From Rhizobium bangladeshense (GTDB lineage: Bacteria; Pseudomonadota; Alphaproteobacteria; Rhizobiales; Rhizobiaceae): a stretch of DNA of 64,000 nucleotides. Position 1 is the stretch's first letter, and every line of letters begins with the position of its first letter. The position numbers were made by a program, and so were the translations under genes. Positions 56,694-64,000 of the stretch are shown one piece after another. The notes below the pieces were generated by a model, which worked only from the letters and a program-made list of their open reading frames with translations, was not told the origin of the DNA and ran no database searches. The DNA is taken from the NCBI RefSeq assembly GCF_001662075.1, contig NZ_LYPL01000005.1, positions 1-64,000 of the forward strand, written 5' to 3'.

Positions 56694-57443
56694 TCAGTGA
56701 GCGCCTTCGCGTTTCCGCTTGCGGGCGTTGCGCGCGAACATGTTCAGCACCTCGACCAGCGCGGAGAAGGCCATGGCGGCGTAGACGTAACCCTTCGGTA
56801 CGTGGAAGCCCATGCCTTCGGCGATCAGCGTCGTGCCGATCATCAGCAGGAAGGCGAGCGCCAGCATGACGATCGTCGGATTCCGCTCGATGAAGTTGGC
56901 AAGCGGGGTGGCGGCGACCAGCATGACGGTGACGGCGGCGATGACGGCGATCACCATGATCGGCAGGTGTGGCGTCATGCCGACGGCGGTGATGATGCTG
57001 TCGACGGAGAAGACCAGGTCGAGCAGCAGGATCTGGCCGATGGCCGAGGCAAAGCCTGTCGTGACGGACTTCGCGATGAAATCCTCCTGATGATCGACCG
57101 GATCGACCGTGTGGTGAATTTCCTTGGTGGCTTTCCAGACGAGGAACAGGCCGCCGGCGATCAGGATCAGATCCTTCCAGGAGAAGCCGTGTCCAAAAGC
57201 TTCGAACAGCGGTTCGGTCAGCTGCACGATCCAGGCGACGGTGCCGAGCAGCGCCAGGCGCATGATGAGGGCCAGACCGATACCGATCTTGCGGGCCTTC
57301 TCCCGGTGCTCGTGGGGCAGTTTGTTGGTGAGAATGGAAATGAAGATCAGGTTGTCGATGCCGAGAACGACTTCCATCACCACCAGCGTGATGAGCGCCA
57401 CCCAGGCGGCCGGATCCTGAATGAGCGTCATAATTTCCTGCAT
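56694..57443 (-). CDS. terC: TerC family integral membrane protein
   Basis: A 249-aa protein with seven to eight membrane segments. The TerC acidic motifs are present: [15 protein letters not shown] near residue 25 and [18 protein letters not shown] near 135, each with an intramembrane Asp. TerC/Alx proteins export Mn2+ or help metal loading of exported proteins; the original tellurite-resistance label is historical. The C-terminus is strongly basic ([13 protein letters not shown]). AAGGGGA lies 9 bases before the ATG and is buried in the leader stem at 57449-57525. Confidence 0.92.
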   Translation of the reverse strand: MQEIMTLIQDPAAWVALITLVVMEVVLGIDNLIFISILTNKLPHEHREKARKIGIGLALIMRLALLGTVAWIVQLTEPLFEAFGHGFSWKDLILIAGGLFLVWKATKEIHHTVDPVDHQEDFIAKSVTTGFASAIGQILLLDLVFSVDSIITAVGMTPHLPIMVIAVIAAVTVMLVAATPLANFIERNPTIVMLALAFLLMIGTTLIAEGMGFHVPKGYVYAAMAFSALVEVLNMFARNARKRKREGAH

Positions 57444-57448
57444 TAGCT

Positions 57449-57525
57449 TATATCCCCTTGCGTCACCGATGACGCCCGCAATGTAGTGTCCGCGGTCTGC
57501 TGCGCAAGCACCGCAAGGGGATATA
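57449..57525 (-). ncRNA. Structured terC 5' leader, candidate translational riboswitch
   Basis: A perfect 14-bp inverted repeat, TATATCCCCTTGCG and CGCAAGGGGATATA, spans 77 bases and ends 5 bases before the terC ATG. In the mRNA its 3' arm contains the ribosome binding site AAGGGGA, so pairing would block translation. Between the arms are three short hairpins: TGCT/AGCA, CCGC/GCGG and GCGTCA-TCGG-TGACGC. The last one competes with the inner end of the outer stem. A conserved RNA motif named terC has, as I recall, been reported upstream of such genes in proteobacteria; I could not compare it. The Mn2+ yybP-ykoY consensus is not evident. Confidence 0.7.
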
Positions 57526-57550
57526 CGAAATCGATGTGACTTTTATTCCC

Positions 57551-57663
57551 TAGAACAGGATGATTTAAGGCCGGGTCGGCCTTGAATTTGAATCCTGTTC
57601 TAAATTAAACAGTTAGAGCATGTGTCGCCCGAAAACCGCTCACACTTTTCGGCATCATGCTCT
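57551..57663. repeat. Rhizobial palindromic repeat pair overlapping the AraC gene end
   Basis: The first unit is bounded by TAGAACAGGAT (57551-57561) and ATCCTGTTCTA (57592-57602), a perfect 11-bp inverted repeat with an inner AAGGCC/GGCCTT. The second unit is bounded by AGAGCATG (57615-57622) and CATGCTCT (57656-57663) around CCCGAAAACCGCTCACAC. The second unit overlaps the last three codons of the AraC-type gene. A degenerate copy is at 3571-3623. Confidence 0.7.
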
Positions 57664-58494
57664 GATAGGTAGCCAGATTTCAGTGACGCCCATGCCGGTA
57701 TAAGGGTCGAAGCGCTCGTCGTAGCGTTCGAACATGTCAGGCGTTTCGCCGTGGTCCAGGCCTGATGTCGGCCACCATGCGCCGAAAATCCGGTTCATGG
57801 TGAGTGGAATCCCGGAGACATGGCCGCGATGGGTGAAGACGACGTAGCGCTGGCCGGGAAGCTTAAGGGTTGCGAAATCCGGCGGCAGATCGCCGGTATC
57901 GGAGATTTCGACCGCGGCCATATAGCGGAATTTCTCCGCTTCGCCGTCGATATGCGTACAGATGCCATAGGCGACATTGCCCTTCTGGCCGGAGATATGG
58001 CCGAAATGGGCATTGAATCTCTGCCAGAGGGAGGGAATGGCGGCATTGCCGCCATGGGCGTAAATCTCCTGCAGACCGGCAAAGAGCATCGGCGGAAGGT
58101 TTTCGAAGCGGGGCGGTTCGAGGTCGTTCAGGTGGGCGGGGTCCATTCTGATCGGCTCCAGTAAGATAAGGTTACGAGTGTGCCCTTGTCTGCGCACCGC
58201 ATCCGGCGTTATGCCGAACTGGTCGCGAAAGGCACGGGTGAAAGCTTCGTGGGAGCCGTAGCCCGCGCAAAGCGCAACCTCGAGGATGGTGGATGAGCCG
58301 CTGACCAACGCGGGTACGGCGCGGCTGAGGCGCCGCCCCCTGATATAGCCGCTGATCGAGTGGCCGGTGACCAGCCCGAAGACGCGCGACAGATGGTAGC
58401 GCGACAATCCGGCTGCTTCCGATATCTCTTCCAGCGATATATCGCTTTCGAAATGGCTCTCTATGAACCAGATCGCCCGTGCGATGGCGCTCAT
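57655..58494 (-). CDS. AraC family regulator with GyrI-like ligand domain
   Basis: 279 aa. The AraC DNA-binding domain is at the N-terminus (about 1-105): ISLEEISEAAGLSRYHLSRV and EVALCAGYGSHEAFTRAFRD. A GyrI/Rob-like small-molecule-binding domain follows (about 125-279), with a GICTHIDGEAEKFRYMAAVE segment and the end MGVTEIWLPIRA. This layout is that of SoxS-relative Rob and BmrR-like drug sensors. GGGGAG lies 6 bases before the ATG at 58494. The last codons and stop lie in a repeat. Confidence 0.88.
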   Translation of the reverse strand: MSAIARAIWFIESHFESDISLEEISEAAGLSRYHLSRVFGLVTGHSISGYIRGRRLSRAVPALVSGSSTILEVALCAGYGSHEAFTRAFRDQFGITPDAVRRQGHTRNLILLEPIRMDPAHLNDLEPPRFENLPPMLFAGLQEIYAHGGNAAIPSLWQRFNAHFGHISGQKGNVAYGICTHIDGEAEKFRYMAAVEISDTGDLPPDFATLKLPGQRYVVFTHRGHVSGIPLTMNRIFGAWWPTSGLDHGETPDMFERYDERFDPYTGMGVTEIWLPIRA

Positions 58495-58600
58495 TCTCAC
58501 TCCCCTGGTTGCGGCTTCTTCCTTAGAGAAAAGCCGAAAGCCGGGTTTGATCGTTCTTGCGGAGTTTTGGCCGATGCAAGCGAGCAGTCAAGAAAACCGA

Positions 58601-59281
58601 TCAGGCGGTTTCGTGCCGGCGTGCGCCATAGGCCGCCATGAAGACCCTGATCGCACCGCGAATGACGCGGTCGATCTCTTCGCGAGTCGGCGGTTCTTCC
58701 ATGCTGCCGAACAGGCGCAGCTTGAAGAAACTGCCACTGGCAAGATCGAGAAACTGGCCGGCGGCCAGATCGATGTCATCAATGACAAGTGTGCCCTCGG
58801 CGATATGACGTTCCAGGAAATCGCGCATTATGGTGCGCAGATTGACCGGCCCCTTGAAGAAGCGCTGACAGAGCGCCGGCATGCGGTCTCGAACGCCGAG
58901 AACGGTACGCATCGCAGTGATGACCTTTTCGTCGGTCATATGGGTGACGAAGCTTATTCCGAATTCATACAGTCCGGACTCGGGATCGTCATGTTCGGCA
59001 AGCGCCGTGCGCACGGCGGCCACGAAGGCGGCGCGCTCGGTTTCGACCATCGCCGAAAAGAGTTCTTCCTTATTGGTGAAATAGACGTAGAGCGTTCCCT
59101 TGGAAACCCCGGCCTCACGCGTCACGTCGTTCATGCTGGCGGCGTCGAAGCCCATTTTCATGAAGACGCGTTTGGCGCCGTCGAGGATCTGCTGGCGCTT
59201 GGCCGGATCTTCGCCCGCGGCAAATCGGCCTCCAGCGGGGGGAGGGCTGAATACGGCGGCATTGTCGGATTTCAGCGTCAT
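58601..59281 (-). CDS. TetR family transcriptional regulator
   Basis: 226 aa with a TetR helix-turn-helix (about 28-75): ILDGAKRVFMKMGFDAASMN and VSKGTLYVYFTNKEELFSAM. The C-domain resembles the TetR_C type of multidrug repressors. It is divergent from the EmrAB-type genes and the region between carries several inverted repeats, so it most likely represses both itself and the pump. Confidence 0.9.
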   Translation of the reverse strand: MTLKSDNAAVFSPPPAGGRFAAGEDPAKRQQILDGAKRVFMKMGFDAASMNDVTREAGVSKGTLYVYFTNKEELFSAMVETERAAFVAAVRTALAEHDDPESGLYEFGISFVTHMTDEKVITAMRTVLGVRDRMPALCQRFFKGPVNLRTIMRDFLERHIAEGTLVIDDIDLAAGQFLDLASGSFFKLRLFGSMEEPPTREEIDRVIRGAIRVFMAAYGARRHETA

Positions 59282-59290
59282 GTCTCCTTA

Positions 59291-59401
59291 ACCGTGTTTA
59301 CGGTTTCGCCTCTTCCTTAAAAGAAATCGAACCGATTGGTTCTATGCATCTTGATATGACGGTAAAACAGGTTTATGTCAACTGAACCGAACCGTTCAGT
59401 T
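59291..59401. promoter_or_regulatory. Three operator-like inverted repeats between TetR and emrA
   Basis: Site 1, ACCGT-GTTT-ACGGT, is at 59291-59304. Site 2, GAACC-GATT-GGTTC, is at 59329-59342. Site 3 is a perfect 8-6-8 inverted repeat, AACTGAAC and GTTCAGTT, at 59380-59401. Sites 2 and 3 share the half GAACCGA. They cover the whole 151-base region between the divergent genes and are good candidates for TetR binding. Confidence 0.6.
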
Positions 59402-59432
59402 CGATTAATGACTCCAAAATCGGTAAGTGACC

Positions 59433-60641
59433 ATGTCGAGCAACCAGAAAAGCAACGTCGCACGTATCGTCAGCGAAAACGCCGAAGCCCAAGAGGCAAA
59501 GGTCGCGGCCGTTGCGGAAGTTCCGACGGCGGAAGCGCGCGAGAAGCCGTCTGCTCCCGCGCAGTCGGCGCCGGCTTCGGACGCAGCCCCGGTGGCTGCG
59601 AAGAAGCGCCGCAGCCCGGTGCTGCCGATCGTCGTGCTCGCCCTTCTCGCAGGCGGCGCCTGGTATGGTTACGAGTGGTGGACGAACGGCCGCTTCATGG
59701 TGTCGACCGACGACGCCTATATAGAAGGCGATATCGCAACGATTTCGCCGAAGGTCACGGGCTACGTCGCGAAGGTCAACGTCGTCGCCAACCAGGAAGT
59801 CAAAGCCGGCGACGTGCTCGCCACGCTTGACAATGGCGACTACCAGAACGCGCTCGATCAGGCCCAGGCCCAGATCGCCACCGAACAGCTTTCGCTCCAG
59901 CGCATCGACGCGCAGATCGAAGGCGCCAATGCGAGCCTCGCGCAGGCGCAGGCACAGAAGGTGGCACTCGAAGCGGCCGTTCGCGGCGCCGAAATCACCC
60001 AGAAGCGCCAGAGCGAGCTTCAGGCGAAGTCTGTCGGCACTGCTGCCGATCTCGACAATGCCAATATTGCGCTCGACCAGGCCAAGGCCAATCTTGCCGG
60101 CGGCGACGCCAACATCACCGCGGCTCAGGCCAACATCACCATTCTGCAGGCCCAGCGCAAGGAAGCCGAAGGCTCGGTCCGTTCACTGGAAATCTCGCGC
60201 GACAAGGCCGCCCGCGACCTTTCCTTCACCGTGCTCAAGGCGCCCTATGACGGCATTGTCGGCAACCGCTCGGTTCAGGAAGGCGATCTCGTCTCGCCCG
60301 GCCAGCGCCTGATGGCGCTCGTTCCGGTGCATGAGCTCTACATCGACGCCAATTTCAAGGAAACGCAGATCCAGCATCTCGTTCCGGGCTCGAAGGTCAA
60401 CGTCCATGTCGATGCCTATGACGATCATCCGATCGTCGGCACCGTCGTATCGATCTCGCCGGCGTCCGGCTCGGTCTTTTCGCTGCTGCCGCCGGAAAAT
60501 GCCACGGGCAACTTCACCAAGGTGATCCAGCGCCTGCCGGTGCGCATCGCGCTGCCGCAGGAGGCGCTCGACAGCGGGCGTCTGCGCGCGGGCCTCAGCG
60601 TCGTCGTCGACGTCGATACCCGCACGGCGCCGAGCAAGTAA
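59433..60641 (+). CDS. emrA: HlyD/EmrA family membrane fusion protein
   Basis: 402 aa. A cytoplasmic N-terminus of about 60 residues rich in Ala and Pro precedes one membrane anchor (VLPIVVLALLAGGAWYGYEW, about 65-85). The lipoyl half VSTDDAYIEGDIATISPKVT and the long coiled coil (about 130-235) follow, then the second lipoyl half and beta-barrel (FTVLKAPYDGIVGNRSVQEG). It links an EmrB pump to an outer-membrane channel. GTG two codons upstream is an alternative start. The pump gene follows 27 bases later. Confidence 0.9.
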   Translation: MSSNQKSNVARIVSENAEAQEAKVAAVAEVPTAEAREKPSAPAQSAPASDAAPVAAKKRRSPVLPIVVLALLAGGAWYGYEWWTNGRFMVSTDDAYIEGDIATISPKVTGYVAKVNVVANQEVKAGDVLATLDNGDYQNALDQAQAQIATEQLSLQRIDAQIEGANASLAQAQAQKVALEAAVRGAEITQKRQSELQAKSVGTAADLDNANIALDQAKANLAGGDANITAAQANITILQAQRKEAEGSVRSLEISRDKAARDLSFTVLKAPYDGIVGNRSVQEGDLVSPGQRLMALVPVHELYIDANFKETQIQHLVPGSKVNVHVDAYDDHPIVGTVVSISPASGSVFSLLPPENATGNFTKVIQRLPVRIALPQEALDSGRLRAGLSVVVDVDTRTAPSK

Positions 60642-60668
60642 GCCTTTAGACAAGGCGGAGGTGGTCCG

Positions 60669-62267
60669 ATGGCCGGAAGCGCGACAGCAACAGCGGGAAC
60701 GATTCCGGCAGCGCCTGCCCATGCTGAGGATCGCATGGATCCGAGGAAGCTTATCGCCTTCTTCGCGATGGTGCTCGGCATGTTCATGTCGATCCTCGAC
60801 ATTCAGATCGTCTCGGCGTCGCTTGCGGAAATTCAGGCCGGCCTTTCGGCCGGTTCCGATGAGATCGGCTGGGTGCAAACGTCCTATCTGATCGCCGAAG
60901 TAATCATGATCCCGCTGTCGGGCACGCTGGCGCGCATCATCTCGACGCGTTACCTCTTTGCGATCTCGGCCGCCGGATTCACCATGGCCAGCGCCCTTGC
61001 GGCAACGGCGACGAATATCGACCAGATGATCGTCTATCGCGCCATTCAGGGCTTCATCGGCGGCGGCATGATCCCGTCAGTCTTCGCGGCCGCCTTCACC
61101 ATTTTCCCTCCGTCGAAGCGCAGCATCGTCTCGCCGATCATCGGCCTGATCGCGACGCTCGCGCCGACGATCGGCCCGACTGTCGGCGGCTATCTCAGCC
61201 ACGCCTTCTCCTGGCACTGGCTGTTCCTCGTCAACATCATTCCCGGCATCATCGTCACCATCGTCACCTGGAACTTCATCGATTTCGACAAGCCGGAACT
61301 GTCGCTGTTCAAAAAGTTCGACTGGTGGGGACTGGTCTCGATGGGCGTGTTCCTAGGGGCGCTGGAATACGTGCTCGAAGAGGGCAATTCCAACGACTGG
61401 TTCAACGACGAATCCATCGCCATCGCGGCCGTTGCCTCAGGCGTCTCGGCCATCATTTTCTTTTATCGCGCCTTTTCAGTGGAATTCCCTGTCGTCGATC
61501 TCAAGGCCTTTGCGAACAGAAACTTCTCCTTCGGCTCGGTCTTCTCCTTCGTGATGGGTATCGGTCTCTATGGCCTCACCTATATCTATCCCGTCTATCT
61601 CGGACGCATCCGCGGCTATGATTCACTGATGATTGGCGAGACGATGTTCGTCTCCGGCCTTGCGATGTTCGTCACCGCGCCGATCGCCGGCCGGCTATCG
61701 ACCAAGATGGACCTGCGCCTGATGATGGTGATCGGATTCGTCAGCTTCGCGGCCGGCACATACATCATGATCCATCTGACCGCGGATTGGGATTTTTACG
61801 AGCTCTTCATCCCGCAGATCCTGCGCGGCTTCGGGCTGATGATGTGCATGGTGCCGATCAACAACATCGCGCTCGGCACGATGCCGCCTTCGCGCATTCG
61901 CGGAGCGTCCGGTCTATTCAATCTGACCAGAAACCTCGGCGGCGCCGTCGGTCTAGCCGTCATCAACACCGTGCTCACCAACCGACAGGACGTGCATTAC
62001 GAGCGGCTGCGCGAGAATATGGATTGGGGCAATCCGGCGGCGATCGACCAGATGAACAACGTGGCCGCCAATTTCAACAGCTACGGCATGGACGGCGCCT
62101 CGGTCGCGATCAAGCAGATGGTCGGGCTTGCCACCAAGCAGGCAGTCATCCTGTCCTTCAGCGATGTCTTCCTGATCCTGACCGCGCTTTTCGTCGCGAT
62201 GATCCTTGGAGTCGCGATGATCCAGAAACCCGCGCCGCAAGGCGGGGGAGGCGGTGGCGGCCACTGA
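60669..62267 (+). CDS. emrB: DHA2 family MFS multidrug transporter (EmrB/QacA type)
   Basis: A 532-aa protein with 14 predicted membrane segments. Family motifs are LDIQIVSASLAEIQ near residue 41 and GFIGGGMIPSVFAAAFTIFP near 130, and a TIGPTVGGYLSHAFSWHWLF block (motif C of drug:H+ antiporters). It exports hydrophobic compounds with protons. The tail is Gly-rich (GGGGGGGH). It forms an operon with the HlyD gene and ends in a strong terminator. The Met at codon 23 is an alternative start. Confidence 0.92.
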   Translation: MAGSATATAGTIPAAPAHAEDRMDPRKLIAFFAMVLGMFMSILDIQIVSASLAEIQAGLSAGSDEIGWVQTSYLIAEVIMIPLSGTLARIISTRYLFAISAAGFTMASALAATATNIDQMIVYRAIQGFIGGGMIPSVFAAAFTIFPPSKRSIVSPIIGLIATLAPTIGPTVGGYLSHAFSWHWLFLVNIIPGIIVTIVTWNFIDFDKPELSLFKKFDWWGLVSMGVFLGALEYVLEEGNSNDWFNDESIAIAAVASGVSAIIFFYRAFSVEFPVVDLKAFANRNFSFGSVFSFVMGIGLYGLTYIYPVYLGRIRGYDSLMIGETMFVSGLAMFVTAPIAGRLSTKMDLRLMMVIGFVSFAAGTYIMIHLTADWDFYELFIPQILRGFGLMMCMVPINNIALGTMPPSRIRGASGLFNLTRNLGGAVGLAVINTVLTNRQDVHYERLRENMDWGNPAAIDQMNNVAANFNSYGMDGASVAIKQMVGLATKQAVILSFSDVFLILTALFVAMILGVAMIQKPAPQGGGGGGGH

Positions 62268-62288
62268 CCTCCGGCCTGCCGCCCCATG

Positions 62289-62315
62289 AAAAGGTCCTCC
62301 CCGGAGGACCTTTTT
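62289..62315 (+). terminator. Rho-independent terminator of the emrAB-type operon
   Basis: A perfect 12-bp stem, AAAAGGTCCTCC and GGAGGACCTTTT, with a CC loop and T-rich continuation (TTTTTGTTTG). It starts 22 bases after the stop. Confidence 0.92.
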
Positions 62316-62421
62316 GTTTGCAGTTTTCCAGCCTCTATGCGATCAGCCAATGCTCGATCTGCTGACCGGCTCCAGGCCGACGGCGATGCGGGAAACGCGA
62401 TGCGCGAGTCACCGGTCGTTT

Positions 62422-62443
62422 TTTTGATTTACGTACATCAAAA
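62422..62443. promoter_or_regulatory. LacI-type operator palindrome upstream of the LacI gene
   Basis: A 22-base palindrome: TTTTGAT, one base, TACGTA, one base, ATCAAAA. Only the symmetric pair T/C around the TACGTA centre fails to match. It lies 31 bases before the LacI-type start, the expected place for an autoregulatory operator. Confidence 0.65.
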
Positions 62444-62473
62444 TTGGCGTTAATGCTCTCATCAGGAGGAATG

Positions 62474-63499
62474 ATGAGGCCAACAGTTCACGATATCGCT
62501 GCCGCTGCCGGGGTCAGTCTTGCGACTGTCGACCGGGTTCTCAACCAGCGTCCGGGTGTGCGCCACGTCACGCGCGAAAAGGTCGAAACCGCGATCCGCG
62601 AGCTCGGTTATATCAGGGACGTGGCTGCGGCCAATCTCGCCAAGGGCCGCACCTATCCGCTGGTGTTTATTCTGCCGGCCAGCGACAATTCCTTCATGCA
62701 CGGGGTCAATGGGGAAATCCGGCAAGCGATCCTCCGTTCGGCTGCCGAGCGCACCGATATTCGCACCGTCGAGGTGCCGGCCTTCGATCCGGCCGCTCTC
62801 GTCGCTGTGCTCGAAGAGCTCTCTCGGGGAAAGCCTTGCGGCGTTGCCATGGTCGCGACCGATGCACCTGAGGTGCGCGCCACCGTCGACAGGCTGGTAC
62901 GTGCGGGCTTTCCCATCGTCACGCTGGTTTCCGACCTGACGGGCTCGCTGCGCCACCATTATGCCGGCGTCGACAATATCGCGGCCGGCCGCACGGCCGC
63001 GCGTCTGCTTGGCCGCTTTCTCGGGCCGCGAAAGGGCGAGATCGCCGTGCTCGCCGGGTCCATGCTGGTGCGCGACCATCGCGAGCGGCTGGAGGGCTTC
63101 ACCGCAGTCATGGCCGCGGAGTTTCCCGATCTGGCGATCCTGCCGGTGCTCGAAGGCCGTGACGATCCGGAGATCGCCCATATGCTCGTCGCCGACGCGC
63201 TTGCCAGGAATGCCGGCATTGTCGGCGTCTATAGTCTCGGCGCCGGCAATCGCGGCCTCATCCGGGCGCTGAAGGAGAAGGCCGTCGACCGGACGCTGAC
63301 CGTCATCGCCCATGAACTGACCAGCCATACGCGGGCGGCGCTGATCGACAATACGATCGATGCGATCCTCAATCAGGACGCCGGCCACGAAGTGCGCAGT
63401 GCGATCCGCGTGCTGAAAGCCAAGGCGGACGGGCTCCCGGTGATCGACGCGCAGGAGCGCATCCGTCTCGACATATTCCTGAAAGACAATCTGCCGTAA
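62474..63499 (+). CDS. LacI family transcriptional regulator
   Basis: 341 aa. The LacI headpiece is at the very N-terminus: MRPTVHDIAAAAGVSLATVD followed by RVLNQRPGVRHVTREKV, including the minor-groove hinge region. A periplasmic-binding-like sugar domain follows (about 62-335). AGGAGG stands 5 bases before the ATG at 62474; the ATG one codon earlier would be too close. Xylulokinase follows 18 bases later, so it probably regulates a xylose or pentitol operon. Confidence 0.92.
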   Translation: MRPTVHDIAAAAGVSLATVDRVLNQRPGVRHVTREKVETAIRELGYIRDVAAANLAKGRTYPLVFILPASDNSFMHGVNGEIRQAILRSAAERTDIRTVEVPAFDPAALVAVLEELSRGKPCGVAMVATDAPEVRATVDRLVRAGFPIVTLVSDLTGSLRHHYAGVDNIAAGRTAARLLGRFLGPRKGEIAVLAGSMLVRDHRERLEGFTAVMAAEFPDLAILPVLEGRDDPEIAHMLVADALARNAGIVGVYSLGAGNRGLIRALKEKAVDRTLTVIAHELTSHTRAALIDNTIDAILNQDAGHEVRSAIRVLKAKADGLPVIDAQERIRLDIFLKDNLP

Positions 63500-63517
63500 C
63501 GGCAAAGGAGCATACCC

Positions 63518-64000
63518 ATGTATCTCGGTCTCGATCTCGGAACCTCCGGCGTCAAGGCGATGCTGATCGACGACGATCAGACGATCGTCGGCTCGGCCAA
63601 TGGTACGCTCGACGTTTCGCGTCCGCATTCCGGCTGGTCGGAGCAGGGGCCGGCCCATTGGGTGCGCGCCACCGAAGAAGCCGTCGCCGGTCTCAAGGCG
63701 AAACAGCCGAAAGAGCTTGCCGCGGTCAGGGGTATCGGCCTTTCCGGCCAAATGCACGGCGCGACGCTGATCGACGCCGCCGACAAGCTGCTGCGCCCCT
63801 GCATCCTCTGGAACGACACGCGCAGTCATGTCGAGGCCGCAGCGCTCGACGCCGATCCGCGCTTCCGCGCACTCACCGGAAATATCGTCTTCCCCGGCTT
63901 CACGGCGCCGAAGCTCGCCTGGATCAAGAAGCATGAGCCGCACATTTTCGCGAAGATCGCCAAGGTGCTGCTACCGAAAGACTATCTGCGTCTGTGGCTG
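63518..64000 (+). CDS. xylB: Xylulokinase, N-terminal part (partial)
   Basis: The first 161 codons of an FGGY kinase; the gene runs off the window. It begins MYLGLDLGTSGVKAMLIDDD, the phosphate-binding start of xylulokinases. IGLSGQMHGATLID with the conserved QMHG and CILWNDTRS follow, as in XylB. It phosphorylates D-xylulose for the pentose phosphate pathway. AAAGGAG lies 8 bases before the ATG. It belongs to the same unit as the LacI regulator. Confidence 0.93.
   Translation, partial: MYLGLDLGTSGVKAMLIDDDQTIVGSANGTLDVSRPHSGWSEQGPAHWVRATEEAVAGLKAKQPKELAAVRGIGLSGQMHGATLIDAADKLLRPCILWNDTRSHVEAAALDADPRFRALTGNIVFPGFTAPKLAWIKKHEPHIFAKIAKVLLPKDYLRLWL

Noticed and set aside
57449-57525. yybP-ykoY Mn2+ riboswitch as identity of the terC leader
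   Set aside because: The conserved loop sequences of that family were not found; the leader is reported as a candidate structured RNA instead.

Overview
The window is a 64 kb stretch of high-GC alphaproteobacterial DNA, most likely from the chromosome of a Rhizobium of the leguminosarum/etli group. The signs are many ABC sugar-uptake operons, an AraFGH-type importer, an SmoEFGK/MtlK polyol operon, a gltX-lysS pair of the rhizobial type, a RIME-like palindromic repeat and other rhizobial intergenic palindromes. No tRNA, rRNA, CRISPR array, prophage, insertion sequence or replication origin was seen. Species and replicon are inferences.

Layout. 1-6800: the end of a sugar ABC importer (permease tail plus ATPase) faces a minus-strand group encoding a phytanoyl-CoA-type dioxygenase, an SDR dehydrogenase, an SMP-30 lactonase and a GH2 beta-galactosidase-like enzyme. 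6980-9500: a class III adenylate cyclase, an SDR and a DoxX protein. 9575-16950: a GntR regulator and D-galactonate dehydratase, divergent from araFGH, an aldose epimerase and an SDR; together they look like an oxidative galactose/arabinose route. 17090-22750: OsmC, then a TetR-controlled RND efflux pair. 22990-26650: GH20 hexosaminidase, ROK kinase, ExoD. 26790-36870: a SorC regulator, the polyol operon smoEFGK-mtlK-HAD-FGGY kinase, and an RpiR regulator. 37100-41130: CysZ-like membrane protein, VOC protein and divergent TetR, endonuclease III, DUF2244, and an AraC-MGMT repair protein.

41138-45560: a small lower-GC gene of unknown function coupled to a SorC regulator, transaldolase, and small membrane proteins. 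45813-52375: a LysR regulator and an operon syntenic with Escherichia coli ydcSTUVW (polyamine-type ABC importer plus gamma-aminobutyraldehyde dehydrogenase). 52555-58500: an anchored protein of unknown function, lysS, gltX, terC and an AraC/GyrI-like regulator. 58601-62320: TetR and an EmrAB-type multidrug pump. 62470-64000: a LacI regulator and the start of xylulokinase.

The most interesting non-coding signal is the terC 5' leader (57449-57525). A perfect 14-bp stem closes a junction of smaller hairpins and buries the terC ribosome binding site, which looks like a translational riboswitch. Other signals are clear operator palindromes in front of the TetR, LacI, GntR, SorC and LysR targets, a repeat element sitting in the loop of a terminator, and a repeat that supplies a stop codon. 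Functions are assigned from sequence motifs and family knowledge only; no database search was run.
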